Positions 11,113 through 22,845 of a stretch of 64,000 bases of DNA are shown here, piece after piece. The number at the start of each line of letters is the position of its first letter. Within the stretch, counting starts at the first letter, position 1. Both the position numbers and the translations under genes were made by a program. The notes beneath the pieces are model-generated. The model was not told where the DNA came from and searched no databases. It was given only the letters and a program-made list of their open reading frames with translations. The stretch spans positions 63,476,893 through 63,540,892 of the forward strand of contig CM067448.1 in the NCBI GenBank assembly GCA_034508935.3, in the 5' to 3' direction. This DNA comes from Berghia stephanieae. Its lineage: Eukaryota > Mollusca > Gastropoda > Nudibranchia > Aeolidiidae.

Positions 11113-14100
11113 GGTAATGAAGCATGATTTAAGTCGATGATATGAAGGTAATTTTCTGAATGAAATGAATGAAAATGTAAATGGAATATTGACATTTCAA
11201 TTATTAATCATAAATGAGTGAAAATTCATAACAATAATAGATAAAGAGAAGATTTCCCAAATCATGAATGGGTATGGTATATATATCCAAACAATACTCA
11301 ATGTTACATTAAGTTGGGTCATCATGTTTACAAATAAAATTATCGAAATTGTGCGTTCTGATTTGGCATAGTTTGCGAGGTAACTAACAGTATGCATGGA
11401 GGTTAAGTTATACCCTTCTCATGTGTTTATACTAATCGAGAAAGTAGGTCGGCGTGAATATTTTCACAGCCTGGTATGTGAGAGATACTGAAAGTGTAAT
11501 TTTGCAAAAATAGACTCCACCTTAGTACTCTACTATTATTCATTTTGTTATTTCTTATGTACGTGAGTGGTTTATGGTCCGTTTCGACCACAAACTCTTT
11601 TAGCAGTAGATATCTGCTGAATGTCTTTAAAGCAAAGACGATGGCTAGTCCTTCACGCTCTATTACAGAGTATCGTGATTCTCTGTCCAATAATTTTCTG
11701 CTTGCATATAAGCAAGGCATTAGAGTTCCCTCATGCTCCTGTAATAGTACACCTGCGATGCCCTTATCGGACGCGTCAGTTCTTACAACAAATTCTTTTG
11801 ATATGTCGGGTAATTTAAGAATTGGTTCTGAACAGAGTAATGCCTTTAATTGGTTAAAGCTATTCTGACACACTTCTGTCCAAACAATTTTGTTCGGTGA
11901 CCCATTCTTTGTCAGATTTGTTAGCGGTGTCGCGATGTGCGCGAAGTTGTAAATGTATTTCCTGTAAAAATTTAGGAGCCTAAGTACTTTGCGTACTTCT
12001 TTTTTTGTCTTAGGTGGTTGCAATTGTGCGATTTTGTTTGTTTTTCTGTCTCGGGTGTCTGTGTCCCATGACCAACGGTATGATTGATCCTGCATTTGAA
12101 GCTTCGATATTAGTAAACATAGGTTGCGACACTGTGTCTCTATCAAAATACTTTTTTAGCATATTTGCATGGAATGTCTTTGTTGTGTTGTTAATTTTAA
12201 TCTCGTAATTAACATTAGATTTTACTGCTGTTATTTTGAATGGTCCTTTCCATGTAGCTAAAAGTTTACTCGAGTCATCGGGTAAGAGTATTAGTACTTT
12301 GTCACCAATCTCAAATTTTCTTGACTTGCTTTTTCTATCAGAGTATTCCTTGTATTTCTCTACTTTTTTAGTGACGGATTCCTGTGCTAGCTTACATGTG
12401 TCCTCTATTCTGTCTTTCAGGTTTCTTACATATTCGTAAGCAAACATAATTTCGTTATTGTCCTCCTCATTCCCTTTACAAATGTCGGCTACTATATTGA
12501 TCGGGCCGCGAGGTGATCGTCCATACATCAACTCAAATGGGGAGTAGCCTGTAGATTCTTGGGGTATTTCTCTATATGCAAATAGGATTGCTGGTAAGTA
12601 TCTGTCCCAATCATCTGGTTTTTCTGCTGACACTTTTCTTAACATATTCTTTAGAGTGCCATTAAATCTTTCACAAAGACCATTTGCTTGGGGGTGGTAG
12701 GGAGTTGTGAATGAGTGTTGGATTCCCATGAGTTTCATGGTTTCATGCATCATATGTGATGTAAATTGGGGTCCATTGTCCGACAGTATCTCATTTGGTA
12801 TGCCTATTCTAGTAAAAATTGTCATCAATGCTTCAGCTATGTGATCCGATGTAGTTGATTTCAATGCTATCGCTTCTGGCCACCTGGTTGCGTAATCGAC
12901 TAGTGTTAGTATGTGTGTATGGTTTCTATCTGATTTTGTTAAAGGGCCTATAATGTCAATTGCAACTTTTTGAAAAACTTTTTCAATAACTGGGGTTGTC
13001 TCTAATGGCAATCTCGGTATTCTGCCTTTTGCGACTCTTCTTTGGCATGTGTCACACGATTTCACATATTCTCGGACGTCTTTAGTAATTCCAGGCCATG
13101 TGAAATTCTCGGATATTCTCTTCAATGTGGAAGAGCTCCCAAGATGTCCAGAAGTTATTGAATCGTGCGCTATTCCAAGGATTTTGTTTCGTAAATACTC
13201 GGCGTGACCAGTTGTTTAGCTATTTTGTTTCTTTTCCTATGTAACCTGAACAGAATATCTTTTTCAATGGTGTATTCAACTTTTGATTTCGTCCCTTTGT
13301 TTGCGATATTGAAATATGAAGTTAAAGTCGGGTCCTTTTTCTGTTCTTCAATGAACGTGTTCCTGTCAAATTGTTGTGGTTCTAGAGAAATAGTCATTGG
13401 CTTCTCTGTTGTCTTAGTCATCTTTCTTGTTTCTGCTAGACAAGCTGTTTCTTGGGTTAATGACCATTCTTTTACATCTGTTGGGTTGTCTTTAAGACCT
13501 TTTATATTGCCAACAATAACATCAGCGACGGGTTGGGAAGTATACAGCATTCCACTATTCCTGTATAGTATGGGGTTTCTATGTACACGTTAGCTGTTTC
13601 AAAGGTTTCGACTGTGCCACTGAATGTGATGCATTGTACCGTTTTTCCAGTTTTGTCTTCGTCATTGATCAAAGATGCTTTTATTCCTACTGTACTGCAT
13701 CCTGTGTCTCTCAATATTTTGCAATCAGTTCCATTAGCTTTGCCTTCACAAAAAAATAGCGATCCTGATTTGTGAGTTTGTGTTAAAAGTGACATACCTT
13801 TCACGCAATACACATTTATATTTTCTCCTGACATTATTCGTGTCTGATTATTTACACTGGTTTGGAGTGATGCATTTGCAGTTTCTTTCGGATATCCCAC
13901 GATTTTGTAACATTTGTCTGCTGTGTGGCCTTTCATTCCACAATATTGACATTTAATTATAGGTTTGTTGGTTTTCTTATACTCAGTATTATTGTCAGTG
14001 CTATTTCTTGTTTTGTTTTGATAGGGTCGGCTATGGTCTCTATTGAACTGTTTGTTCCATGGTTTGTTACTATGATCATCTTGTTTCACTTGCGTGTTCC

Positions 14101-14860
14101 GAGTGATTGATCGGCTCGTTCTATTTGAGTACTGAACTTTAGGTGTACCTGGACTCTGAGCAGCGGCAGCGTAGTATGGTTCCTTCAATGTTCTGCTAAG
14201 GGGTGTCAATGGATGTGCGCTGTTAAAGTTTTCTGCGTAGATTTTTAATTTGTCCAAGTTTTCTGGCTTTCTCTCTTTAAAGAATGCGACTAAATCTGGG
14301 TTGCAAGCTTGATAGATTCGATTCTTCAGCGTGAGATAGTAAAGGCCTGCAAAGTCGTCTTGTTTTACGTTTGCCAACTCAAGCCACCGATTTAGAAATT
14401 GAGTAATTCGGTTCACGAATGTATTAAAGTCTTCTCCACTTTCCGGTTTTGCAGTGTGAAACCTTTCCTGGTAACCATCTTCCGTTAATCTAAATCTTTT
14501 CAGTAGAGCGTCTTTAATTTTTCCATAGTCATCTGCAATCTTCAGTTGTTAAGGTATAGAAAACTTTTAGCGGTTCTCCAGATAAGCAGTTAATCAAGGC
14601 TGTGGCCCATTTGCTTTCTGGCCAACGATAACCTTTAGCCTGAACTTCGAATCGGTGTAAGAAGGATTCTAGACAGTCTGAGCGTTCATCGTATGTTGGC
14701 ATGCGTGGAAGTTTCACGAAAAATTCATCACTATTATTATGTTTTCTTTCATGACCGGTTTTTGTTTTTTTAATTTCCAGCATCATTTGGGTCCTTTTGG
14801 TTTCTTCTTCTGCTAAAGCTATTTGTCTTTTTAGTTCCCTTTCTTGGACTCTTTCTTCTC

Positions 14861-15115
14861 GTTCTTCTCTACGTATTCTTTCTTCGTGTTCTTTTTCTTC
14901 TCTACGAATTCTTTCTTCGTGTTCTTTTTCTTCTCTACGAATTCTTTCTTCATTTTCTTCTCTACGAATTCTTTCTTCGTGTTCTTTTTCTTCTTTACGA
15001 ATTCTTTCTTCATTTTCTTCTCTACGAATTCTTTCTTCATGTTCTTTTTCTTCTTTACGAATTCTTTCTTCATTTTCTTCTCTACGAATTCTTTCTTCAT
15101 GTTCTTTTTCTTCTT
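14861..15115 (-). repeat. 60-bp in-frame minisatellite coding the gag coiled coil of the gypsy element
   Basis: The minus strand repeats a 60-bp unit coding EERIRREENEERIRKEEKEH, about three full units plus 33-bp half units. It gives a long charged coiled coil at the gag N terminus. All unit lengths are multiples of three. Confidence 0.85.
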
Positions 15116-16069
15116 TACTTTCTCTTCGCACCATGAAAATATTCTTTCCTGGGTATTTCTAAGTCCTTTGCGAGACTTAAGTATCTTTTATATGCTTCCA
15201 TGTTGCAATACATTAGTTACGATGTTTTATATATATTATATTGACAGGATACTGTTACTGACTGTTTTATTTATTTACACTTACTGGAGTGAACTGTTCT
15301 ATTTTTAGAAATCTCTCTTCTTATTTCAACTTATTATGTATGTTGAATTTGATGCCTTTTATCGTTATATCTTATAAAGCAATGTGTCAATACAATGCGT
15401 AGTTATTATGACTTGTGTCAATAACAATGTGTCAATCGCGTGTACTCTAAACTATGTTACTACGAAAAATGTATCACCAATGTGTGTGACTCGTCGTTAG
15501 TTTGTGTACAATTATTCGCAATGACGCTAATATACTAGAGTGTGATAACAATAATAGGATGCCAAAATAATCCCAAGTTATCTATCACTAAATATAACAC
15601 GACGGCTAGTAGACTCCTTTTATTATTATTTAGTTTTTTAAAGACTCACTTTCAGAACATAATATATAAGTGGTTTTCGGTAACAGTAATATGCCAAAAA
15701 TGCATTTAAAACAAATCACTATGCAAAACAAATCACGATGTCTATAGTTACTATGTGATGCCCAACTCATGTAAAAGAGAATAATGAAGGATATATTTAC
15801 CAACTCAGTTCGTGGCTGGGACCTCTCTCTTGTTCAATGGTTGTTCAACAATTGTAATTAGGCATTGAAGAGTGTTTAGCAGTGATGTCTGAAATACAAA
15901 ACAATAAAATATCGTAAGATTTACAATAGTTCCAAAATGTGTTCACAACACTGAGTGATTGGATGATAGGTGAATGAATCGTTATGGAATGTAAACATAT
16001 TGAAAACAATTCATGAATGAGGAAAACAACAAAATGAAATGAGTGATATAATAACAAAGTGGACAAGGA

Positions 16070-16275
16070 ATGAATGAATGAATGAAAAACTGAGTGAATA
16101 GATGAATGAATGAATGGATAATGTATGAATGAAAGAATGAAGGGAGGAATAAATGTATGAATGATTGGATAAATGAGTGAATAAACGAATGAATGGATGA
16201 ATGAATGAATGAATGAATAAATGAATGAACAATGAATGAATGAATAATTTATAAATGAATAAATGAATGACGGAA
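16070..16275. repeat. Degenerate (GAAT)n tract in gypsy 5' leader
   Basis: Irregular GAATGAAT repeats with substitutions inside the leader between the 5' LTR and gag. Confidence 0.8.
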
Positions 16276-16506
16276 TGAATCAATAAAATGCTATTCAATT
16301 TGAATGAAAGAATGAATGGATAAATTGCTATTCCATTTAAATGAAGAAATGAAAAGGAAAAAAAAATCAATCCTGTAAATAGGGAGTTCAATTAAAATAT
16401 GATCAAGTGGGGCAATTAAGAGTTTTACAATTTAAACTTTAAAGTTAGATGAAATAGATATATGTAACTAAATAAATTCAATTCTTTATATGTGTCCCCT
16501 CCAAAA

Positions 16507-17249
16507 TGTCATGGTCTCAAGTGAGTAAAGAGCTACTCGACTATGCATAAAGATCTATGTAGAATGAGGCCCCAGAATTTACTAGTTACTATAAATGAAA
16601 AACAATTAACGATTTGTTTACAATGAAATAAAAATAATGATGAAATTTAATTAAAAGAGATAAACAGTGATCGTGGCAGTTACAAATAAAGATATGAATA
16701 TTTTACGTAACTTATGATAATATGTCAGGTGCATAAGTTTACGTTTCCAGGCAGTGATGGGCTTGGATGATCTATTCCTCTGATAACAGGATTGGACTCG
16801 TAAAATTCCGCTTCCAGGCAATTGGAAAGAGGTTATAGTGTAGTACAGCGGGCTTGGGTTTGATCCTTGAAGATTATACAATCAAAGTTAAAAGCTCCGG
16901 CGTCTTAATGGTGTAGATATAATATCTACAAAGTCCCAAAAGATAAAAATCTTCCAATATATATATAGGAATAGAGCGACTGGCCGTCCGGCATAGATTG
17001 TGGAGAGAAAGTGAGTGTAGAGTGTTAGACCTATCAGCTTTTATAATAAGTGCTACGTGACAGAATGTAGAACGAAAAGTATTCACTAATTAGAAATTAA
17101 TTCGAGGGAAGGCTATAAAAGGAAAGACGATCTAATATTAGAAGGTAAAGTTTATCTAAGCCTACCGAAATATAACTGGAGTGAGATGAATTCAGTTCTT
17201 AATAAAATAAAATTTAATAAGATAATTGTGAACAATCTTTACTGTGACA
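16507..17249 (-). repeat. Gypsy LTR (5' LTR in element sense)
   Basis: 743 bp, TG...CA ended, followed by target duplication TTTAT. The minus strand just inside reads TTTTGGAGGGGACACA. A TGG-initiated primer site a few bases from the LTR is likely; I cannot name the tRNA. Confidence 0.95.
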
Positions 17250-17340
17250 TTTATAAAATCCTCAATTTGTCAAGAATCAAATGTTTTCAAGAATATCATA
17301 CTTTGTACAATGTATTTGACGAGTAATCATTATATACAAT

Positions 17341-17585
17341 ATATGACCCTTCGTCCCAAAACGGTATTAAGTCTGGATGATAAAGATGCTGAAAATGGAA
17401 TTTGTAGCCAGAAATATCAAGCATAAGTTGAGTTTATTATGCTTTATATAGAGGAGAAGGAAAATCATATTTTACTGAGCTAAATACCACCGTTTTATAT
17501 TTTTGACCAGTTTTAACTATAATTTGACTTTTTAACATCTGATCCATCCCGACATAATACCGTTTTGAGACGAGGGGTCACATAT
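17341..17585. mobile_element. MITE with GACATAATACCG-type inverted repeats, copy 1
   Basis: Left end ATATGACCCTTCGTCCCAAA, right end TTTTGAGACGAGGGGTCACATAT: an inverted repeat of about 30 bp containing ACGGTATTA/CATAATACCG. Related copies with the same ends lie at 20615-20843 and 26648-26876. No coding capacity. Confidence 0.7.
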
Positions 17586-18113
17586 GGGGTTTCAAACCTA
17601 ACATTTTAATAAATTAATATAATCTTAATATCAAGAAACCAATTTATATATTTGGATATTATTTTAAATAATACTGGACTGACTATCCATAATTTTGGTG
17701 ACCAGGCGTTTGCATAACATCATTCATTCATTCATGTTGTCCGGCCGTGCTCCACTGGCCTGGCAATCAAGCCTCTCCACTCCACTCCTTGTTTTGTTTG
17801 TTTTTTAAGGGTTTTACGGCGCTTGCAACACATTTAGGTTATATCAGCGCCAGACTCCACTCCTTCCTTCTATTTTAAAATATATTTTGCTCATTTGTTT
17901 CTACTTGATAGAATTGAACCTGACCTCATTGAATTTGTATTTATTATAATATGAGCATTCGTGCACAATGTAACAGAATATTGAACATCTATGTAGACTA
18001 TTGCTTGACAAGAAGTAAATGCCAAAAAATTTCACACTTTGTGTTTTTCTTTATCTATTTATAGTGTAATCGTACAAGCTTCACACGACTCACGACATAT
18101 TGGGCGATATATA
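17586..18113. other. Intergenic DNA with one repeat-tail motif
   Basis: Mostly unrecognised AT-rich sequence. Bases 17809-17855 (AAGGGTTTTACGGCGCTTGC and onward) are the reverse of the GATATGACCTAAATGTGT tail that closes each tandem unit at 39970-41840 and 56550-58400. Confidence 0.6.
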
Positions 18114-18322
18114 GGGAATGAGATTAGCGGAAGAGTAGTATCCCTTGATTGGAAGTCACGAGCGGAAAAGTTATTAAAGAGAGAACGTCATGTTGGTTGT
18201 GCGGCATGAGACACTTCACCGAAAGCGAGGACGAGAGAGACGCATGCGCAAAAACATTTGACGTTCTCTCTGTAAGGTGACGTCCAATCAAGGGACGCTA
18301 CTCTTCCGCTAATCTCATTCCC
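18114..18322. mobile_element. Foldback MITE, GGGAATGAGATTAGCGG family, copy A
   Basis: Starts GGGAATGAGATTAGCGGAAG and ends with its inverse, with TA on both sides (18112-18113, 18323-18324). Inverted arms of about 50 bp include TCCCTTGATTGGA. The interior contains GACGTTCTCTCTGTAAGGTG, also found at the ends of the palindrome at 49502-49986. The TA target suggests Tc1/mariner-type mobilisation. Confidence 0.85.
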
Positions 18323-18323
18323 T

Positions 18324-18746
18324 AAAGGTGGTCTCAAACGCGTTTCATCTGGGGCATGGTGCCAAATACCCCCTCTCCCTGCACCTTCTCTAACCCATTA
18401 TTGTTTTTTTTTAAAGGAAAAGAAAAGAAAAAATAACAAAAGGGGACAACGACAGAGATGCACCGCAGCCCGCGACTGCAACATCATAAATCATAACTAA
18501 TCCCTCTCCCTCCACCACATCCCCCTTTTAAAAAAAACACACTTCCTGGCCGCCTGTACAACTTATGAGTTGCCAACCATCGAAGAGTTAAAATACATTC
18601 GGAAGACCACAGACTTCATAGCAGATATCGGACTGCAGCCATAGATGTCCATCAGAGGAACGAAGAAGAAGAAGAAGAAGGAAGACCTAAAAAGTTTTCG
18701 TAATGAGCTTGCTATAGCAATTATGGTAGTGATTAGAGATCGAGAG
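18324..18746. other. Intergenic DNA without recognised features
   Basis: No ORF of substance. Short A-rich runs and a small GAA repeat (18661-18681). Confidence 0.6.
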
Positions 18747-18800
18747 GTGGTGGTGGTGGTGGTGGTGGTGGTGTGTGGTGGTGATGGAAATCATGGAGGT

Positions 18801-18862
<62 letters not shown>

Positions 18863-18882
18863 AGAAGAAGAAGAAGAAGAAG
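18747..18882. repeat. Compound microsatellite (GGT)n, (GA)n, (AGA)n
   Basis: GGT repeats about 18747-18782, GA repeats about 18801-18858, AGA repeats 18859-18882. Confidence 0.95.
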
Positions 18883-18960
18883 ACCACGAAAGAGAGGAAT
18901 AGACGGAGAAGGAGCTAGAGACAACCCAACTGTGGAAAAGTGTGAAATAAGGAAGAAGAA

Positions 18961-19175
18961 TGTGCCATTATGTGGTTTGACACTCGCTTTCGGATTGGAA
19001 AATCCTGGGTTCGAGCCTCGCTCGGCGCATAGTTGAGTCCTTGGAAGAGGCTCTTCACTCACCCTCTTACCGTATTCAGGTATAAAATGAGTATCAGGCC
19101 GTTAAATGCGTTGTTCTGCTTGAAAAAATGTAATACCGCCTAACAGGCGTCATGTAGGATGTTAAGTGTTGCTGT
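18961..19175 (+). mobile_element. tRNA-derived SINE, family 1
   Basis: The head resembles a tRNA (GACACTCGCTTTCGGAT, then B box GGGTTCGAGCCTC), followed by the GCGCATAGTTGAGTCCTTGG body, TCAGGTATAAAATGAGTA and CAGGCGTCATGTAGGATGTT. Other copies are at 44168-44472, 45884-46017, 56051-56369 and 59912-60033. By eye the head is closest to tRNA-Pro. This copy lacks a clear 3' tail. Confidence 0.8.
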
Positions 19176-19360
19176 TGGCATGGGACCCCCTGAATTTTGA
19201 ATGAGTTTCAAACGGTATTGGGAACGAGTGCCAAATTTATGAAGACCTTAGTCAGCGCAGAGGTTGGAGACAGGCTCACTCCTCACTCACATTGCACACA
19301 ACTTATTACTGACTTACCACTTTTTGTGGGTTTCAATGTGAACGGATGGACTGTGTAATA

Positions 19361-19655
19361 GGATTCAATAGTCTGATGTCATGTCGCCCAGCAACGAGCA
19401 GTTTGGTTCTAAACAAAGAAAATCTGTACTTTTTATTCTCCATGCTGGCTAGACCGTTTTCACGTGTCTTGTGATCAGAGTGTATAAAAGTCAGAATATG
19501 ATCATATTTATAATGCTTTTCTTCTCTGGATACACTTTTATGCTCGTTGGAGAAGTATTTCATAAGGGCATTCGCCATTGTTCCGATAGTTTAGAACCAG
19601 TTGCTAAGTTACAATGCGTCATTACGAGGGAAGTGACGTCACGGCTGTTGAAGGC
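19361..19655. mobile_element. MITE, GGATTCAATAGTC family, copy 1
   Basis: 295 bp, TA-flanked (19359-19360, 19656-19657). Ends GGATTCAATAGTCTGATGTCA and its inverse. Shares the interior phrases GGTTCTAAACAAAGAAAATC, TGCTGGCTAGA and CGCCATTGTTCCGATAGTTT with copies at 22040, 22846 and 29403. Not coding. Confidence 0.85.
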
Positions 19656-20112
19656 TATTGGGTAAAGACGAAGGCTGCAAACTGAATGCATTCATTTTCC
19701 TTCATTTCCCTCTCCGGTCCGTCTTGATCTCCATTTAATCTTTCCTCTCAGTCGGTCTCTTGTTTTATCATAACAAAGTGAGTGCACAAAAGAAAACAAA
19801 TCGTGAGTTGAATTCAATAGTTCAACCAATGAAATGACTTGTTTCTATGAGCTCTACTAAAGACAACTCACTAGGCGGTGCAAAAACCAAATAATTACGT
19901 AAAAATGCCAGTCCTTTTGGATGTGGGTGTCAGGCTATACCATAACGATGGCTACGGTGCAACTCACTCGTTTTTAGTTGCCGAACCGAACAGGAATCGA
20001 ACGCGGAATTAAAATTTCTTTCAGTTTTCAAAGTTTTCTTTGTTATTGTTTTTAGAACACCTTTGGATGATCAGTTCTCACTAAATAAATGTTTGTAATA
20101 TATAGATAGTTC
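19656..20112. other. Intergenic DNA homologous to the window start
   Basis: Bases 19665-19760 (AATGCATTCATTTTC, CTTTCCTCTCAGTCGGT) match 185-260, and 20005-20085 (GAATTAAAATTTCT) match 570-660. This suggests an upstream piece of the duplicated locus. No ORF. Confidence 0.55.
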
Positions 20113-20427
20113 GAAGATGACGTCACTCAGGTCTTTGTTATTGTTTTTTGCCATCCGCGTTTATGAGTAATGGTCACTGAACTGTATTAACCTGACTATA
20201 CATGTTCATGGAGACACACAGTTTTGTGTGTTGGTCCGTTATACTTCCGGATGGCACTGTTATGAGCTTCTTAGCTAAGTGCATACTACGTTTAGGTTAT
20301 ACGTAGTTTTGTTTGCTGGTATGTTTCACGAGTTTGTTGTGAGTAAATTTCAGAAATGTATAACGTCTATGACACACAGGTTATTCACGAACAGGAGACG
20401 AAAATGAATGCACCAGGGGTTTTTGGG

Positions 20428-20612
20428 AGGTGGTCACCAGTGGGGAGTGAACCAGAGACTATGGAAGGTGGGCACCAGTGAGGCGTGAACCCAGAACAGT
20501 GTGAGGTGAGCACCAGGAGGAAGGAACCAGTGACTATAGGAGCAGGGCACAAGTGAGGATTGAACCGGAGACTATGGGACGTGGGTAACAGTGGGGATTG
20601 AACCAGAGACTA
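20428..20612. repeat. Degenerate 38-bp tandem repeat, about five units
   Basis: Units follow the pattern GGGCACCAGTGAGGCGTGAAC then CAGAGACTATGG, with substitutions and small indels between units. Confidence 0.75.
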
Positions 20613-20614
20613 TT

Positions 20615-20843
20615 TGTGACCATTCGTCTCGAAACGGTATTATGTCGAAATGAATTGAACCCCGAAAAGTGACTTTAGAATTACATTGATAGTAAATACC
20701 AATTTTTGGTCTTTTGTATTGTGGGAAATTGACTTCATTCTGTAACATAATAAATAGAAACAAACCCCAAGTTTCATGTGTTTGTCAATAAATTACATTT
20801 TTTGCTCCCGACATAATACCGTTTAGAGACGGTGAGTCACATT
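20615..20843. mobile_element. MITE with GACATAATACCG-type inverted repeats, copy 2
   Basis: Left end TTGTGACCATTCGTCTCGAA, right end TTTAGAGACGGTGAGTCACA; ACGGTATTATGTCG/CGACATAATACCGT inside. Its interior matches 26648-26876 in reverse. Confidence 0.75.
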
Positions 20844-21004
20844 TGAGGTGGGCATTTCCCTCGTTTGATCTTATCGATGGAAACGGCGACTGCTTTCATT
20901 CGCAGCTCAATTGTTGCATTTATTAACACAACACGTATGAACCATGATGGTTTTGTAAATATAAGTCAATAACTCCGTGAGAAATATATGTTGAAAAAGT
21001 CGAT

Positions 21005-21520
21005 TCATTTTGAATCGAGGCGAGGGGAAATAGCGAATGATATCGCCTCACTTGGGAAAATAGCGAATGATATCGCCTCACTTGGGAAAATAGCGAATGA
21101 TATCGCCTCACTTGGGGAAATAGCGAATGATATCGCCTCACTTGGGGAAATAGCGAATGATATCGCCTCACTTGGGAAAATAACGAATGATATCGCCTCA
21201 CTTGGGGAAATAGCGAATGATATCGCCTCTGGAAATAGCATATCCTCACTTGGGGAAATAGCGAATGATATCGCCTCACTTGGGAAAATAGCGAATGATA
21301 TCGCCTCACTTGGGAAAATAGCGAATGATATCGCCTCACTTGGGAAATAGCGAATGATATCGCCTCACTTGGGAAATAGCGAATGATATCGCCTCACTTG
21401 GGAAAATAGCGAATGATATCGCCTCACTTGGGAAATAGCGAATGATATCGCCTCACTTGGGAAAATAGCGAATGATATCGCCTCACTTGGGAAAATAGCG
21501 AATGATATCGCCTCACTTAA
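21005..21520. repeat. Satellite/minisatellite, 30-bp unit, about 17 copies
   Basis: The unit GAAATAGCGAATGATATCGC plus CTCACTTGGG varies between 29 and 30 bp by one A. One unit near 21230 is interrupted. Each unit carries a GATATC palindrome. It lies inside the foldback element 20113-22659. Confidence 0.95.
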
Positions 21521-22039
21521 CTAATCATCAGACAAGAAGAGTGTATTAATAACGTAGATCTTCCTATTCATCAAACGAAAATAGCCCCTTCCGGTATGAC
21601 ACAGTAATAACAACTGATCGAGACCCACGGGAAATTCCTCTTCGTTGGCAGTCTAGTCTTAATATGTCTATGGTTTGAACTGAAAGAAGACATAATCGTA
21701 ATGTTCAACAAACAACAATAACAACAACAACACATTTTTAAATAAAATATTTTAAAAAAAACATAGGAAAAAAAACAAAGAAAAAAAAAGGGGGGGGGGG
21801 GTTGAAACAAATAAATATAAATAACCCTGAATGGGGGATTTTACTTATTTCAACCCGCAATTTAAACAAATAGTGGAAATATCAATTTCTAAGGATTTAG
21901 CTTTAATCAGAAAGCGCAACATGTACGCGTTAACATAATATATGATAACATAAATTATTAGAAGCTGTAATGGAAATGTTCTCAAACCAACTCAAAATAT
22001 TGCCTATGGCAACAATGTTAATAAATCAAGCCCATAATA
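21521..22039. other. Unassigned DNA inside the foldback element
   Basis: No ORF or known repeat. An A-run followed by a G-run at about 21780-21801. Confidence 0.5.
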
Positions 22040-22346
22040 GGCTTCAATAGTCTGATGTCACGTCGCCCAGCAACGCGGCCATCGTGGTTCTAAACAAAGA
22101 AAGTCAGTACTTTTATTCTTCATACTGGCTAGAACTTTTCATATGTCTTGTGATCAGAATGTGTAAAAAATCAAAACATGATCAGATTTACAATTTCCCC
22201 CCCCCCCCCCCCCCCTCTGGATACGCTTTTATGCTCGTCGGAGAAATATTTCATAAGGGCGTCCGCCATTGTTCCGATAGTTTAGAGCCATTTACTTAGT
22301 TACCATGCGTCATAACGAGGGAAGTGACGTCACGACTGTTGAAGCC
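22040..22346. mobile_element. MITE, GGATTCAATAGTC family, copy 2
   Basis: 307 bp. Left end GGCTTCAATAGTCTGATGTCA after TA (22038-22039), right end ACGACTGTTGAAGCC. Contains a C-run (about 22196-22215) not seen in the other copies. Confidence 0.85.
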
Positions 22347-22845
22347 TTTTATACTCGGATATCAGACCTACTATTATGTGCGCTCTGTTGATGATATGCG
22401 GTAAAGTGAAATTCTCACCAGTGTACCCGCCAGATCAACTGTACCAATAGACAAAAACTGGGTGTATCCTTTAACCTTCATAGTTTGTTATAGATGCTGT
22501 GCGCTTAGCTAAAAACTCACAACATTGCCATACGGAAATATAACGGACCAACACACAAAAGTATGTGTTACCTTCAACGTTTTTAGTCCGGTTAATACAG
22601 TTTAGTGAGAATTACTCATAAACATGGATGGCAAAAAACAATTGAGTGAAGTCAACTTCATTCTATCAAAAGAGAGAATTTATGAACTAATCACGCTTCT
22701 TTATAGCCTAACAACAATAAAGAGATGAGGGAAGACAACTTATTCACTCTCTATGAATATTAATTAAAGACAGCAAGACAAGAAACGGAGGTTCATTTCT
22801 ACTCATTGGCCCAATTTGGCATAAAACAGGTTGCGTGGATAAATA

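Larger units (their letters stand above)
10094..17249 (-). mobile_element. Ty3/gypsy LTR retrotransposon with Gmr1-like domain order, very young, broken
   Basis: A 7156-bp element on the minus strand between two almost identical LTRs, with 5-bp target duplication TTTAT (10089-10093, 17250-17254). Parts in sense order: 5' LTR; leader of about 1.3 kb; gag with a charged coiled coil and a CCHC knuckle CQYCGMKGHTADKC (about 15.1-13.9 kb); protease with LRDTGCSTVG (about 13.7-13.5 kb); integrase with H2C2 region, WPGI, LSDNGPQF and YHPQANGL (about 13.3-12.2 kb); RT connection region plus RNase H with RTDASDKG and VETDHKPLTY (about 12.0-11.4 kb); 3' LTR. Integrase sequence follows protease directly and precedes RT/RNase H, the reverse of ordinary gypsy and the order described for Gmr1-like elements. 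It is broken, with several breaks. The LTRs differ by about three single-base indels in 744 bp, so the insertion is very recent. Confidence 0.92.
20113..22659. mobile_element. Long-TIR foldback element, copy 2, with nested satellite and MITEs
   Basis: Left arm from GAAGATGACGTCACTCAG (about 20113-20300). Right arm is the inverse, 22487-22659, ending AGTGAAGTCAACTTC. The arms align over about 185 bp at roughly three-quarters identity (shared TTTTTTGCCATCC, TTTGTGTGTTGGTCCGTTA, TTAGCTAAG). Between them lie a 38-bp repeat cluster, a MITE (20615-20843), the 30-bp satellite (21005-21520) and another MITE (22040-22346). No transposase seen. Confidence 0.55.

Noticed and set aside
14844-15308. Plus-strand frame rich in Phe and Ser (SFFVFFFFSTNS).
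   Set aside because: It is the antisense shadow of the gag coiled-coil repeat.
21005-21520. Regular 30-bp repeats that could be mistaken for a CRISPR array (also 44639-46664 and 63065-63988).
   Set aside because: Units are head to tail without spacers, there are no cas genes, and the genome is eukaryotic.
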